Positions 42,870-53,119 of a stretch of 64,000 bases of DNA are shown piece after piece; positions within the stretch are counted from its first letter, which is position 1, and each line of letters begins with the position of its first letter. Source of the stretch: Pseudo-nitzschia pungens (Eukaryota > Bacillariophyta > Bacillariophyceae > Bacillariales > Bacillariaceae); NCBI GenBank assembly GCA_037355855.1, contig CM074766.1, positions 2,728,001-2,792,000 of the forward strand, read 5' to 3'. Position numbers and translations under genes: made by a program. The notes beneath the pieces are model-generated. The model was not told where the DNA came from. It saw only the letters and a list, made by a program, of their open reading frames with translations, and ran no database searches.

Positions 42870-45797
42870 TATCCCCCCTGTATTATCGACGCGTTGCTGC
42901 TTGCTGTCCCCCGCCCCTGTATTATCGACGCGTTGCTGCTTGCTGTCCCCCCTGTATTATCGACGCGTTGCTGCTTGCTGTTTGCTGTCCCCCCTGTATT
43001 ATCGACGCGTTGCTGCTTGCTGTTTGCTGTCCCCCCCTGTATTATCGACGCGTTGCTGCTTGCTGCTTGCTGTCCCCCCTGTATTATCGACGCGTTGCTG
43101 CTTGCTGCTTGCTGTCCCCCCTGTATTATCGACGCGTTGCTGCTTGCTGTTTGCTGTCCCCCCCTGTATTATCGACGCGTTGCTGCTTGCTGCTTGCTGT
43201 TCCCCCTGTATTATCGACGCGTTGCTGCTTGCTGCTTGCTGTCCCCCCTGTATTATCGACGCGTTGCTGCTTGCTGCTTGTTGCTGTCCCCCCCTGTATT
43301 ATCGACGCGTTGCTGCTTGCTGCTTGCTGTCCCCCCCTGTATTATCGACGCGTTGCTGCTTGCTGCTTGTTGCTGTCCCCCCTGTATTATCGACGCGTTG
43401 CTGCTTGCTGCTTGTTGCTGTCCCCCCCTGTATTATTGACGCGTTGCTGCTTGCTGCTTGCTGTCCCCCCCTGTATTATCGACGCGTTGCTGCTTGCTGC
43501 TTGCTGTCCCCCCCTGTATTATCGACGCGTTGCTGCTTGCTGCTTGCTGTCCCCCCCTGTATTATCGACGCGTTGCTGCTTGCTGCTTGCTGTCCCCCCC
43601 TGTATTATCGACGCGTTGCTGCTTGCTGCTTGTTGCTGTCCCCCCCTGTATTATCGACGCGTTGCTGCTTGCTGTCCCCCCCCTGCATTATCGACGCGTT
43701 GCTGCTTGCTGCTTGCTGTCCCCCCTGTATTAAATTATTTTTTTTTCTACGTATATCCCTGTACAATTTGTACTGGAAAATCGAATTTTTTGATTGGCTC
43801 ATTCAATTCGTTGCTGCTGCTTGCTGTCCCCCCCCTGTATTATCGACGCGTTGCTGCTGCTTGTTGCTGCTTGCTGTCCCCCCCCTGCTGTATTATCGAC
43901 GCGTTGCTGCTTGCTGCCCCCCCTGTATTGTCGACGCGTTGCTGCTTGCTGTCCCCCCCTGTATTATCGACGCGTTGCTGCTTGCTGTCCCCCCCTGTAT
44001 TATCGACGCGTTGCTGCTGCTTGCTGCTTTCTGCTTGTTGGTGTCCCCCCCCCTGTATTTGCTGCTGCTTGCTGCTTGCTGTCCCCCCTGTATTAAATTT
44101 TTTTTCTACGTATATCCCTGTACAATTTGTACTGGAAAATCGAATTTTTTGATTGGCTCATTCAATTCGTTGCTGCTGCTTGCTGTCCCCCCCCTGTATT
44201 ATCGACGCGTTGCTGCTGCTTGTTGCTGCTTGCTGTCCCCCCCCTGCTGTATTATCGACGCGTTGCTGCTTGCTGCCCCCCCTGTATTATCGACGCGTTG
44301 CTGCTTGCTGTCCCCCCCTGTATTATCGACGCGTTGCTGCTTGCTGTCCCCCCCTGTATTATCGACGCGTTGCTGCTGCTTGCTGCTTTCTGCTTGTTGG
44401 TGTCCCCCCCCCTGTATTTGCTGCTGCTTGCTGCTTGCTGTCCCCCCTGTATTAAATTTTTTTTCTACGTATATCCCTGTACAATTTGTACTGGAAAATC
44501 GAATTTTTTGATTGGCTCATTCAATTCGTTGCTGCTGCTTGCTGTCCCCCCCCTGTATTATCGACGCGTTGCTGCTGCTTGTTGCTGCTTGCTGTCCCCC
44601 CCCTGCTGTATTATCGACGCGTTGCTGCTTGCTGCCCCCCCTGTATTATCGACGCGTTGCTGCTTGCTGTCCCCCCCTGTATTATCGACGCGTTGCTGCT
44701 TGCTGTCCCCCCCTGTATTATCGACGCGTTGCTGCTGCTTGCTGCTTTCTGCTTGTTGGTGTCCCCCCCCCTGTATTTGCTGCTGCTTGCTGCTTGCTGT
44801 CCCCCCTGTATTAAATTTTTTTTCTACGTATATCCCTGTACAATTTGTACTGGAAAATCGAATTTTTTGATTGGCTCATTCAATTCGTTGCTGCTGCTTG
44901 CTGTCCCCCCCCTGTATTATCGACGCGTTGCTGCTGCTTGTTGCTGCTTGCTGTCCCCCCCCTGCTGTATTATCGACGCGTTGCTGCTTGCTGCCCCCCC
45001 TGTATTATCGACGCGTTGCTGCTTGCTGTCCCCCCCTGTATTATCGACGCGTTGCTGCTTGCTGTCCCCCCCTGTATTATCGACGCGTTGCTGCTGCTTG
45101 CTGCTTTCTGCTTGTTGGTGTCCCCCCCCCTGTATTTGCTGCTGCTTGCTGCTTGCTGTCCCCCCTGTATTAAATTTTTTTTCTACGTATATCCCTGTAC
45201 AATTTGTACTGGAAAATCGAATTTTTTGATTGGCTCATTCAATTCGTTGCTGCTGCTTGCTGTCCCCCCCCTGTATTATCGACGCGTTGCTGCTGCTTGT
45301 TGCTGCTTGCTGTCCCCCCCCTGCTGTATTATCGACGCGTTGCTGCTTGCTGCCCCCCCTGTATTATCGACGCGTTGCTGCTTGCTGTCCCCCCCTGTAT
45401 TATCGACGCGTTGCTGCTTGCTGTCCCCCCCTGTATTATCGACGCGTTGCTGCTGCTTGCTGCTTTCTGCTTGTTGGTGTCCCCCCCCCTGTATTTGCTG
45501 CTGCTTGCTGCTTGCTGTCCCCCCTGTATTAAATTTTTTTTCTACGTATATCCCTGTACAATTTGTACTGGAAAATCGAATTTTTTGATTGGCTCATTCA
45601 ATTCGTTGCTGCTGCTTGCTGTCCCCCCCCTGTATTATCGACGCGTTGCTGCTGCTTGTTGCTGCTTGCTGTCCCCCCCCTGCTGTATTATCGACGCGTT
45701 GCTGCTTGCTGTCCCCCCCTGTATTATCGACGCGTTGCTGCTTGCTGTCCCCCCCTGTATTATCGACGCGTTGCTGCCGATGCGTTGCTGCTGCTTG
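42870..45797. repeat. Inverted CAGCAAGCAGCAACGCGTCGATA satellite in element E
   Basis: About 2.9 kb, the largest copy of this array, here reading TATTATCGACGCGTTGCTGC on the plus strand with C-runs of 5-9. Simple 38-45-bp units make up 42870-43730; from 43730 the array is organised into a 359-bp higher-order repeat. Long frames in all phases (up to 667 codons from 42508) are products of the repeat. Confidence 0.93.
43735..45650. repeat. 359-bp higher-order repeat, about five copies
   Basis: Each copy holds six or seven satellite units plus a unique spacer (CTACGTATATCCCTGTACAA, TTTGTACTGGAAAATCGAAT, TTTTTGATTGGCTCATTCAA). Spacers begin near 43740, 44095, 44455, 44814, 45173 and 45532. Copies 2-5 appear identical; copy 1 differs by a longer T-run and one base (TATTGTCGAC). 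Confidence 0.93.
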
Positions 45798-46094
45798 CTG
45801 TGATGGTGTGTGTCGAACCAAAGGAAGGGTGACTTCTTCTTTCACGGAAGAAATGAAATCCATAAGATTGTTCTCGCGATAATAAGTCCGGCAATCACTG
45901 TTGGACTTGAGATGATATGAAAGTCCTCTGCAGACATATCTGTAGGTGAAATTGTAGCTCGATTCTTGTTTGTACCCCTTGAAGGATTTTGGTTTTTTGC
46001 TTCGTCTGGAGGCAATGCAGTTCCGACAATAGAATGTCTTGGGTATTCTGGGATCATTGGCAAAGTGCCTTGGGTCGGAGGAAGCTTTCGGCAT
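45798..46094 (-). pseudogene. Transposase N-terminal fragment in element E
   Basis: 99 codons from the ATG at 46094 to HTPSQ, most like the element D protein (YCRNC, YNFTYRYVCRGLSYHL, YYREN). The finger residues CRNC, His and Cys are all present. The break into the satellite lies six codons earlier than in B and C, so the truncation may be independent or subsequently eroded. Confidence 0.8.
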
Positions 46095-46459
46095 GGTGGT
46101 GTGGGTGAAATACAAACATGCGTTGGATTAAAAAAAATGGTGTTGTGATGCGATGCAGAGGAGGGGGACTTCAAAGCCAGGGTATGTGACGTGACAGCAC
46201 TGAAAAAAGAAAAATGAAAATGTTGCGCGACATCCCGTAACACTTTTGTGTGATTGAAGAAGATCAGGTTAAAAATTATTTGTTATATTGAGTCGAATGT
46301 GTCAAATGTGTAAAATGGGATGAAAAGGTGACGAGGGACTGAATATCAGGGTCTAGATCAGAACATTTCCTGAAAAGGTTGGGGGGAATGAGAAAAAGGA
46401 GAAATAAGGTGGAGAAATAATGGAAAAAAGGTTGTGAAATAAAAAAATGGGGTCGCGTT

Positions 46460-46535
46460 TTTCTGGGAAAAGTCGCGATTGGGTTGCAATCGGGTTGCAA
46501 TCGGTCGCGATTGGTCGCAAAACAGTTTTCGGACG
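46460..46535. repeat. Element E right TIR and subterminal repeats
   Basis: Reading inwards from 46535: CGTCCGAAAACTG, TTTTGCGACC, AATCGCGACCG, ATTGCAACCCG, ATTGCAACCCA, ATCGCGACTT. It nearly equals the element D end at 58219. Possible target duplication AA at 46536-46537, unproven because the other end of E is degraded. Confidence 0.85.
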
Positions 46536-46835
46536 AAATTGACTCCATTGTCGTTGTGCCTCTCTTAGCAAATTGACTCCTTTGTTGCCTCTCTATTAAC
46601 AAATTGACTCCGTTGTTGCGCCTCTATTAACAAATCGACTCCCTTGTTGTTGGGCCTCTCTTAGCAAATTCTTGACTCCCTCGTTGTTGCGCCTCTATTA
46701 ACAAATCGACTCCATTTTTGCACCTCTCTTAGCAAATTGACTCCCTCCTTGTTGCGCCTCTCATAGCAAATTGACGTATTGCATTAATAGAGGCGCATCA
46801 ACAAGGGAGTCAATTTGCTAAGAGAGGCGCAACAA
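46536..46835. repeat. ~36-bp tandem repeat with an inverted pair of units
   Basis: About seven units of the type GCCTCTCTTAGCAAATTGAC, TCC(A/C)TTGTTG between 46540 and 46775, followed by two units in the opposite orientation (46785-46832). 46836-47288 holds no gene; it has two GTGCAAGTTT-like words and AT-rich sequence. Confidence 0.85.
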
Positions 46836-47293
46836 TGAGATTTTTCACAAAAGTTTGAGTAAACTTGCACTTTTGCCCCTCCAAAAAACAACGTGTTGGA
46901 GTCACGAGTAGAAACTTGCACTTCTTGCGATTGAAAAAAGTGCAAGTTTTTCACCCCTAAGAAAATAAACAAAGCAAAAGGGGGGATTGTTCCCATAGTA
47001 ACGCAATGTGGTCTACCGTACAGTAATGTTTACTGGTGATTTTTGCGTGTCTATTGTAATGCTCCATGCCATTGAAAATTGGCTGCTGGTCGTGTGATCC
47101 GCGCACAAATAATTTTTTGTTCCGGAAGGTCCAGTAAGGTTACGGTATTTTGAAGTACGATATGTACCTAAGATTATGACATGATGATTAGTGGAGTTGT
47201 GAATAAGTTAGCGTCTTAACTCTTACTACTAAGGTTACCTGAACATGGTTGATTTTTGTTTTTTTGAGGAATTTGAAAAAAATCCTGGTCCCC

Positions 47294-47481
47294 TGCCATA
47301 CCCCGGGTCTACTAATGAATAAAGTAGTGATATGCAAATTATGAGCTCTATCAGTTAGTCTATTGCTATCGGATTGAGAGGCCGTCTCCTTATTGGCGAT
47401 ACGGACGCTCGCTAATCGTAATTCATCCTTATCCTTAATCCAGTCCCAGTTCCATCCGTGACTGTATTCCGGTGCACGGCA
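47294..47481 (-). repeat. Gypsy-2 3' LTR
   Basis: 188 bp, TGCCATACCCC to GTGCACGGCA. The outer ~20 bp at each end and CCTTATCCTTAATCCAGTCC match gypsy-1; the middle does not align well. Confidence 0.95.
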
Positions 47482-47505
47482 TGCTCCCCCATGGTACTGT
47501 TACAA

Positions 47506-50500
47506 TTACTTCTTCAACTCAATGCTATCCCTGCAGTAATAGGGGTGCACTCTCCTGATGTTAACCCGGTCGGTTACAAAGGGAGCAGTTTCAATAGTTA
47601 CAGTTCCATTATCATGTGCCTTGAGTACCTTGTAAGGTCCTTGCCGTGGGAAAGATAGTTTCGGGATAATGCCCTTCCTTTCCAGGGTGACATAGTCTCC
47701 TTCTCTATAGACATGGGGGATCCTCTTCTGGTTCTCCCTGATGTTGCTCTTGTGGATGCTTTTCTGCTTCCTTGCTTGGATTGCTTCCCAATCCACTGGG
47801 AAGTTCACCGGCATGAACATGTCTCTGCCAAACACCAACTGTGCCGGGGAGTACCCCAGGGTGGTATGGATGGCGCTTCTGATAGCATATGCCGCCTTGG
47901 TGGTGAATTCCTCAAAAGGGTCCTTCTCGTGGAGGTCCCTATTTTCCAGGTTGAAGGACAGCAAACAGTCCTTTAATACCTGGTGGATCCTTTCCAACAC
48001 TGAATTGGATTGTGGATTCCAAGCCCCACTGGGCTTCCTTTTCATCCCCATGTTCTCACAGAGCTCTTGGAACTCTGCTTTGAACTCACTCCCACCATCA
48101 AAGCCAATTTCCTTTGGGCACGGATATCTTGCCAGCCATGTACTGTCCAACAATCGTTGGGTTTCAGCTGCAGTTGGGGAGTCCTTCAGGTGAGCCAGTT
48201 CAAACCATCCGGTCACTGGATCCACCATGGTGAGGACATGGATATGGTAGTCTTTGCCATTTTTGTTGTGGACAGATGCGGGTCCCCAGAGGTCCACATT
48301 GACCCTCTGCCATTTGGTGACCTCAGCTGCCTTCTCCGGTAGTAGTCCATACTTTTTCCGGCCACTCTTCTTAAACATCTGGCATGTGTGGCAGTGTTTA
48401 CAGAGGTCCTGGACGTCCTTCCGTAGGCCCTTCCAGGTGAAGACTGAGCGTATGCTCTGTTCCATTCTCTTTTCTCCCGGGTGTACCAACATGGTGTGGT
48501 ACCACTCCATCACTCTTTGTTTGAGCTTGTCGGGAATCAGGATTTTGCCTTCTTTGTGGATGAGACTGAAACCTTCCACATTTTTGGTGGTTAGGCCTTT
48601 GTCTTTTTCCAAATCATTCATGATTTTCGTGTTCTTCTGCTGGTAGAACTGGATCATGTCCGGGGCAAGTGGGAATGCACTATTGCCCTGGAACTCTTCC
48701 GGTGCTTCTCCAAGTGGGAATAGGAGTTGCCGGAGGTGCGCTTCCTCATCCGCGTAGGTGAGGGGCTTATTTGGTGGTAGCCATTCCACTGTGTCCGCTG
48801 GATCATCCGTAATGTCCAGGCGAGACAGCGCGTCTGCTGCATCATTTTCTTTGCCAGCAACATGCTTGACTATTGGGTGGAACTCCTCCATAAGGAGTCT
48901 CCACCGGACCATTCTTTGGGTCGGCATCTGTTGGTACAGTAGGTTCAGGTGATCCGTGTGAATGGTTACATTCTGGCCTCGCAGGATTCCTTCAAATGCT
49001 TTTAAGCCTTCTACTATGCCCAGGAGTTCCTTTTCTCCCACGGTGTAGTTGAGTTGCGCTGAGTTCAGCTTCCGGGTGTAGAATCCAAGTGGTTTTCCAT
49101 CTTGGCATACAGTTGCTCCCAGTTGCCGGTCACTGGCGTCTGAGTAGAGATGAAATGGTTTCGTAAAATCCGGGAATGCGAGTTTCGCTTCATCTGCGAG
49201 CATCCTCTTCGCCTCCATGAAAGCTTTCTGCTCTGCTGGGCCCCAGTACCAATTTGTTTTGCCCTTCTTGCCTGCAAGCTTGTTGAGGGGGGCCAGGATG
49301 TGGGAGCGGCGCTTCCACATGTCCCTGTAAAAATTGACCATCCCAAGGAACATCTTGAGTTGCTTGGTGTTCTTGGGGGGTTCCAGGCGCTTCATCGCCT
49401 CCAGTTTCTTTGGCTGGGGTTGAATGCCCTCTGTTGTTAGTAGAAAACCCAAATACTCCACTTCTTTTTGCATGAAGAAGGATTTTCTAAGGTTGGCTCG
49501 AAAGCCAGCGTCATCCAGTCTCTGTAGGACGGTATCGATTTTGTCGAGGTGATCCTGCTCAGATTCCCCCTCTCGTTGGATGATTAAGATGTCGTCGATG
49601 TAGACGAGGACATAGTCCAGGTCGCCGAGTAGGTTCATCATGACGGACTGGAAGATATCCGGTGCGCATGCAATCCCCATAGCCAATCGCTTGTAGGCAT
49701 ACTTCCCCCATGGCAGGATGGTGGAGCAAATCTTCTGGCTCTCCTTGCAGATGGGAATGGTGTAGTACCCTTGGGATAAGTCCAGTGCCGTAGCAGACTT
49801 AAATTTCTGTAGTCTTTGGATGGTTTCCCCAATGCGTGGTAGAGGGAACGGCTTTCGTTGAATGGCTGCATTCATCTTCCGAAAGTCCGTAAGGACTCGT
49901 ATGTCCCCTGTCTTTTTGGGTTGACAGAACGTCGGTGATGCCCATGGTGAGTCATCATCATGTGGAAGTTTCTCCAGGACTCCAATGTCACAGAGCCTGT
50001 TGATTTCCTTCCGGAGTGCTTGTTCAAAGGCATGGGGTACTGAATAGTACCTCTGCCTGACCGGTTTAACCCCTGGTTGGAGTTCAATAGATACCGGTTC
50101 AATATTCTTGAGCAGTCCCAGACCTCCTCCAAAGAGTGTGGGGAACTTCTTCAATGTTTTCTTCAGGGCCTCCTTAGACGCGTCTATGATCTCCAGGTCG
50201 TTGACCATGGAGTCTATATCTACTTTGGAGTAGTCGGCGTCCAGGATCTTGGCTTGCCTTTCTTCCTCCTGTTGGAGGATTGGACTCTGTGTGTTGGCAA
50301 AGAACACTGCCTCACATTTGTCCGGGTCAGAGAGTTCCCCCATCCCCTTCATGGGGATGGAGTCACCTTGCCATGAGATTGTTCGGGAGCTGTATTTGAT
50401 ATCCAGTCCCAATTGTGCCATTAGGTCAGATCCTATGATCACGTCATAGGGTACCTCCTCGTGGTGATGGTACTCATCCACTTGGAAGGTCCACTTGATG

Positions 50501-50775
50501 GTCTTTGAGTTTGAAAACTCTATCAACTTCAGTCCCACTGAAGCCGCGGACTTTGTTCGAAATTTGCCCCCATAGGTATTATAGGTGACAGATCGTTGGT
50601 CCCGGTTCGTAAGTTGACTGCGTTCGACAAAGTGTCTTAGAATTATGGACTTGGAGCAACCTGAGTCCAGTAGACCCCGGAGCATCCTCCCCCTTCCTTT
50701 ATGGTCCAATACCTCCACACAGACGTCCGCAAATCGATTGATTATGCGTGGTCCGGTGTGGATGGTATTGGCCAT
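47506..50775 (-). CDS. pol: Gypsy-2 pol polyprotein
   Basis: 1089 residues, uninterrupted: protease LLDSG, RT with YIDD, RNase H, integrase with HHCC finger, DLWGP, GFDGGSEF and SVLERIH, and the GPY/F-like end, at the same positions as in gypsy-1. Most differences from gypsy-1 are conservative (for example the segment after FYQQ and the last four residues). The ATG follows the gag TGA directly in the same frame. The GGGGGAGCA purine tract lies at 47482-47492. Confidence 0.95.
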   Translation of the reverse strand: MANTIHTGPRIINRFADVCVEVLDHKGRGRMLRGLLDSGCSKSIILRHFVERSQLTNRDQRSVTYNTYGGKFRTKSAASVGLKLIEFSNSKTIKWTFQVDEYHHHEEVPYDVIIGSDLMAQLGLDIKYSSRTISWQGDSIPMKGMGELSDPDKCEAVFFANTQSPILQQEEERQAKILDADYSKVDIDSMVNDLEIIDASKEALKKTLKKFPTLFGGGLGLLKNIEPVSIELQPGVKPVRQRYYSVPHAFEQALRKEINRLCDIGVLEKLPHDDDSPWASPTFCQPKKTGDIRVLTDFRKMNAAIQRKPFPLPRIGETIQRLQKFKSATALDLSQGYYTIPICKESQKICSTILPWGKYAYKRLAMGIACAPDIFQSVMMNLLGDLDYVLVYIDDILIIQREGESEQDHLDKIDTVLQRLDDAGFRANLRKSFFMQKEVEYLGFLLTTEGIQPQPKKLEAMKRLEPPKNTKQLKMFLGMVNFYRDMWKRRSHILAPLNKLAGKKGKTNWYWGPAEQKAFMEAKRMLADEAKLAFPDFTKPFHLYSDASDRQLGATVCQDGKPLGFYTRKLNSAQLNYTVGEKELLGIVEGLKAFEGILRGQNVTIHTDHLNLLYQQMPTQRMVRWRLLMEEFHPIVKHVAGKENDAADALSRLDITDDPADTVEWLPPNKPLTYADEEAHLRQLLFPLGEAPEEFQGNSAFPLAPDMIQFYQQKNTKIMNDLEKDKGLTTKNVEGFSLIHKEGKILIPDKLKQRVMEWYHTMLVHPGEKRMEQSIRSVFTWKGLRKDVQDLCKHCHTCQMFKKSGRKKYGLLPEKAAEVTKWQRVNVDLWGPASVHNKNGKDYHIHVLTMVDPVTGWFELAHLKDSPTAAETQRLLDSTWLARYPCPKEIGFDGGSEFKAEFQELCENMGMKRKPSGAWNPQSNSVLERIHQVLKDCLLSFNLENRDLHEKDPFEEFTTKAAYAIRSAIHTTLGYSPAQLVFGRDMFMPVNFPVDWEAIQARKQKSIHKSNIRENQKRIPHVYREGDYVTLERKGIIPKLSFPRQGPYKVLKAHDNGTVTIETAPFVTDRVNIRRVHPYYCRDSIELKK

Positions 50776-52158
50776 TCAGTTGTGGGTTCCTTTCTTCTTG
50801 AAGGTTTTTCTGTATTTTCTCCGGTACTCCTTGAGGTCCCTGTCGGAGATATCAATCTCGTCGTCAGAGACTTCATGATCAGCTTGGGCCGTGGCCAGTA
50901 CATAGGAGTACTCGTGGTTGGAGAGGTTCCTTCCCCAGTGGGGTTTGGAGTGTTGCTCGGTGTCCGAGTCTTCTTTTGCCACAAAATGCTCCTTGAGCAG
51001 ATTGATGGTTTCCCGGTCGAATTTCCCCTTCTTGGGTGGTCCTCCGGTTAGTTTCCAGCATTTGCCGGTGTGGGTCTTGCCACAAGTTTTGCATAGTTGC
51101 TTCTCCATCGGGCGCTTCTTTTTGTTGGGAGACTTGCTGTTTCCTCCCCCAGAAGTGGCCTTGGAGTTCTTCTTGGTTCCACCATTTTGTTTTTCCAATT
51201 CCGTGATCCGTTTGCGAAGTTCTTCTTCGTTTCGGATGGTGGTTTCCAGGTTTTCGAGTTTGTCGATCGTGGTGTTGAAGGAATGGGCAAAGACATCCCA
51301 TCCAATGTGTTCCAGTTTGTCCCTCTGGGTGTGGGTCATGCTGGTGTCCAGGATTTCCTTCATCTCGTCGTGAGTGAAGCTGGAAGGTGCCATTCCTGTG
51401 GCGGCGCCACTTTCCCAGAGACATTCTGGTAGATAGCTTTGGAGTTTGGCCATTCGATTGGCCCATGCTCTGATGCCATGTTTCATGTCGACTCGCATCC
51501 CCCGCATGAAACGGCGGAGGAGGATGTAGGAGCGTTTGCCATTCATGTCATTGCCAAAGACTTTCAGTTTGAGGGCGTACATGCATTCCTCGATGACATC
51601 CTTCTTGTACTCCTCTGATTGGTAGTACTTTGCGAGGGCATCGGGTACCTTCTTTTTAGGGATTGGAGCGCCGAGGTCCTCGGGCTCTGTTTCCTCATCC
51701 GATTTTGCCGTAGCAGTCGGTTTGTTTTTGTCGGTAGTTTGGGTGGTGTCCCCTTCGACTGGCTCCTTGGGTGTTCCAGAGGGAGCTTCGGTTGTTGTTG
51801 GTTCGGTTGTTTCGACCGTGTGGATCCTCTTTTGGACCAGTTTATTGTTGTGTGTTTTGTGACCTGGCTCGGCGTAGTAGGACCGGCCTAGGGCCATTTG
51901 AACAATAGAGAGTGCCTCGTTGGAGAGGACCCTCTGGAGGACGTCCAGTTTTTGGTCTCCCTGGAGTTTGTCATTGCCAGCAATTTTCTGGTCAAAGTCT
52001 CTTTTCCAGATGATAAAGAGTTCCGGTCTTTCAGTGCCGGTGAGTACCTTCAGGTAGTCGCTGAAGGCTACCCCTCCTTTTTCTGAGTCGATACTCATTT
52101 TCACGGTGGACTCTCGTGTAAAGTGAAAGGGTTTCTGTTTAGTTCCTTTAGACGCCAT
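50776..52158 (-). CDS. gag: Gypsy-2 gag nucleocapsid polyprotein
   Basis: 460 residues from the ATG at 52158. Zinc knuckle CKTCGKTHTGKC at about residue 355-366, acidic/basic tail ending GTHN. It is shorter than the gypsy-1 gag, mainly in the charged linker (about residues 115-150) and before the knuckle. It ends in TGA with the pol ATG immediately downstream in frame. Confidence 0.93.
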   Translation of the reverse strand: MASKGTKQKPFHFTRESTVKMSIDSEKGGVAFSDYLKVLTGTERPELFIIWKRDFDQKIAGNDKLQGDQKLDVLQRVLSNEALSIVQMALGRSYYAEPGHKTHNNKLVQKRIHTVETTEPTTTEAPSGTPKEPVEGDTTQTTDKNKPTATAKSDEETEPEDLGAPIPKKKVPDALAKYYQSEEYKKDVIEECMYALKLKVFGNDMNGKRSYILLRRFMRGMRVDMKHGIRAWANRMAKLQSYLPECLWESGAATGMAPSSFTHDEMKEILDTSMTHTQRDKLEHIGWDVFAHSFNTTIDKLENLETTIRNEEELRKRITELEKQNGGTKKNSKATSGGGNSKSPNKKKRPMEKQLCKTCGKTHTGKCWKLTGGPPKKGKFDRETINLLKEHFVAKEDSDTEQHSKPHWGRNLSNHEYSYVLATAQADHEVSDDEIDISDRDLKEYRRKYRKTFKKKGTHN

Positions 52159-52931
52159 GGTTAATCAGTTTCTTTTTATTTACTTTAGTTTAGTTACAGT
52201 ATTTCTGTAAGTTGTTATTTGGGGTGGAAATGAGCAAAAAGTGATTGTTTCAGTTTGCTCCAGTTTTCTCTTTGTTTACACGATAGCCCGTGTTGTAACT
52301 GATTTTCCCCTTTTGTAATACACGTTATTCCGTGTTGTAACTGATTTTGTCTTAGGCTTGTCCAGTGGTGGGAGTTGTTTCTCTCTTTGGTTCCCGGGAA
52401 TCCTGTGGTTCTCCGGAGTTGTTTCTGTTTTTATTTCGCGGGATTCGATTCCCGTGGTTCTCCGGCGTTGCTTCCCTATTAAGCAATCACCGGGCCGGTC
52501 CCACTTCCTGTCTCCCGTGGGATTTAGTGGTGTTTAGGTATTTATTTTATACCTGTCCGGATATCCGTATATTTCGGTTGTGGTTGGCATCCCCTGTTCG
52601 GTCTGTCCATCCACTCAGTGTTGGTCCAATTAGTCCACTCACTGGATTATGTGTCACTTTTTCGACACTCATTTTATTCGATTATTTCTTTTGTCGACCA
52701 TGGTCCTGTTTAGGTCCTTAGGTGTCTCTGTTGCTGCAGTTGCTCCCTGTAATGGAGCCAACTGTTGCTGGGGTTGGTCTTCCTTAGTGCTGCAGACACC
52801 GGATGTCCTTCCCCCTGTTTGCTTCTATGCGCCTCCATTTTTCGGCAGTTCCTTCGGTCCCGTCGGTTTGTCGGCCGATCGGTCCCTTCTCTTGCTCATG
52901 GTCATCAGCGCTCAGCTTGATTTTAAAATCA
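52159..52931 (-). other. Gypsy-2 leader with the same 14-bp palindrome
   Basis: 773 nt, alignable with the gypsy-1 leader. The palindrome TGATTTTAAAATCA is at 52918-52931, next to the 5' LTR. A short direct repeat (CCGTGTTGTAACTGATTTT) occurs at about 52289 and 52331. Confidence 0.7.
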
Positions 52932-53119
52932 TGCCATACCCCGGGTCTACTAATGAATAAAGTAGTGATATGCAAATTATGAGCTCTATCAGTTAGTCTA
53001 TTGCTATCGGATTGAGAGGCCGTCTCCTTATTGGCGATACGGACGCTCGCTAATCGTAATTCATCCTTATCCTTAATCCAGTCCCAGTTCCATCCGTGAC
53101 TGTATTCCGGTGCACGGCA
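52932..53119 (-). repeat. Gypsy-2 5' LTR
   Basis: 188 bp; no difference found against 47294-47481. Confidence 0.95.

Larger units (their letters stand above)
5530..46535 (-). mobile_element. Element E: old non-autonomous TIR DNA transposon, split by three insertions
   Basis: E survives as four blocks: about 5530-5777, 11626-13052, 27596-28355 and 41025-46535 (joined length roughly 8 kb). Read on the minus strand from 46535 inwards it has the family terminus CGTCCGAAAACTG, phased CGCGACC-type subterminal repeats, the first 99 codons of the transposase, a CAGCAAGCAG satellite, a ~180-bp satellite, a CATCAT-type satellite and a right-end segment that matches element A at 13190-13460. Removing gypsy-1, A and B restores continuity, as shown by uninterrupted relatives in A, B and C. 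The left terminus near 5530 is degraded; no convincing CGTCCGAAAAC is seen there. E and D share a subterminal variant that differs from A, B and C. Confidence 0.8.
47294..53119 (-). mobile_element. Gypsy-2: complete Ty3/gypsy LTR retrotransposon
   Basis: 5826 bp with 188-bp LTRs that look identical to each other, flanked by the 5-bp duplication TCCCC (47289-47293, 53120-53124). Same layout as gypsy-1 with both frames open. Coding regions are very similar to gypsy-1, but the central LTR sequence differs strongly. Confidence 0.95.

Noticed and set aside
42508..45832. Frames of 190-667 codons in the element E satellite
   Set aside because: The 38-45-bp and 359-bp repeats are open in several phases; residues are only repeats of the LLAVPPCIIDAL kind.
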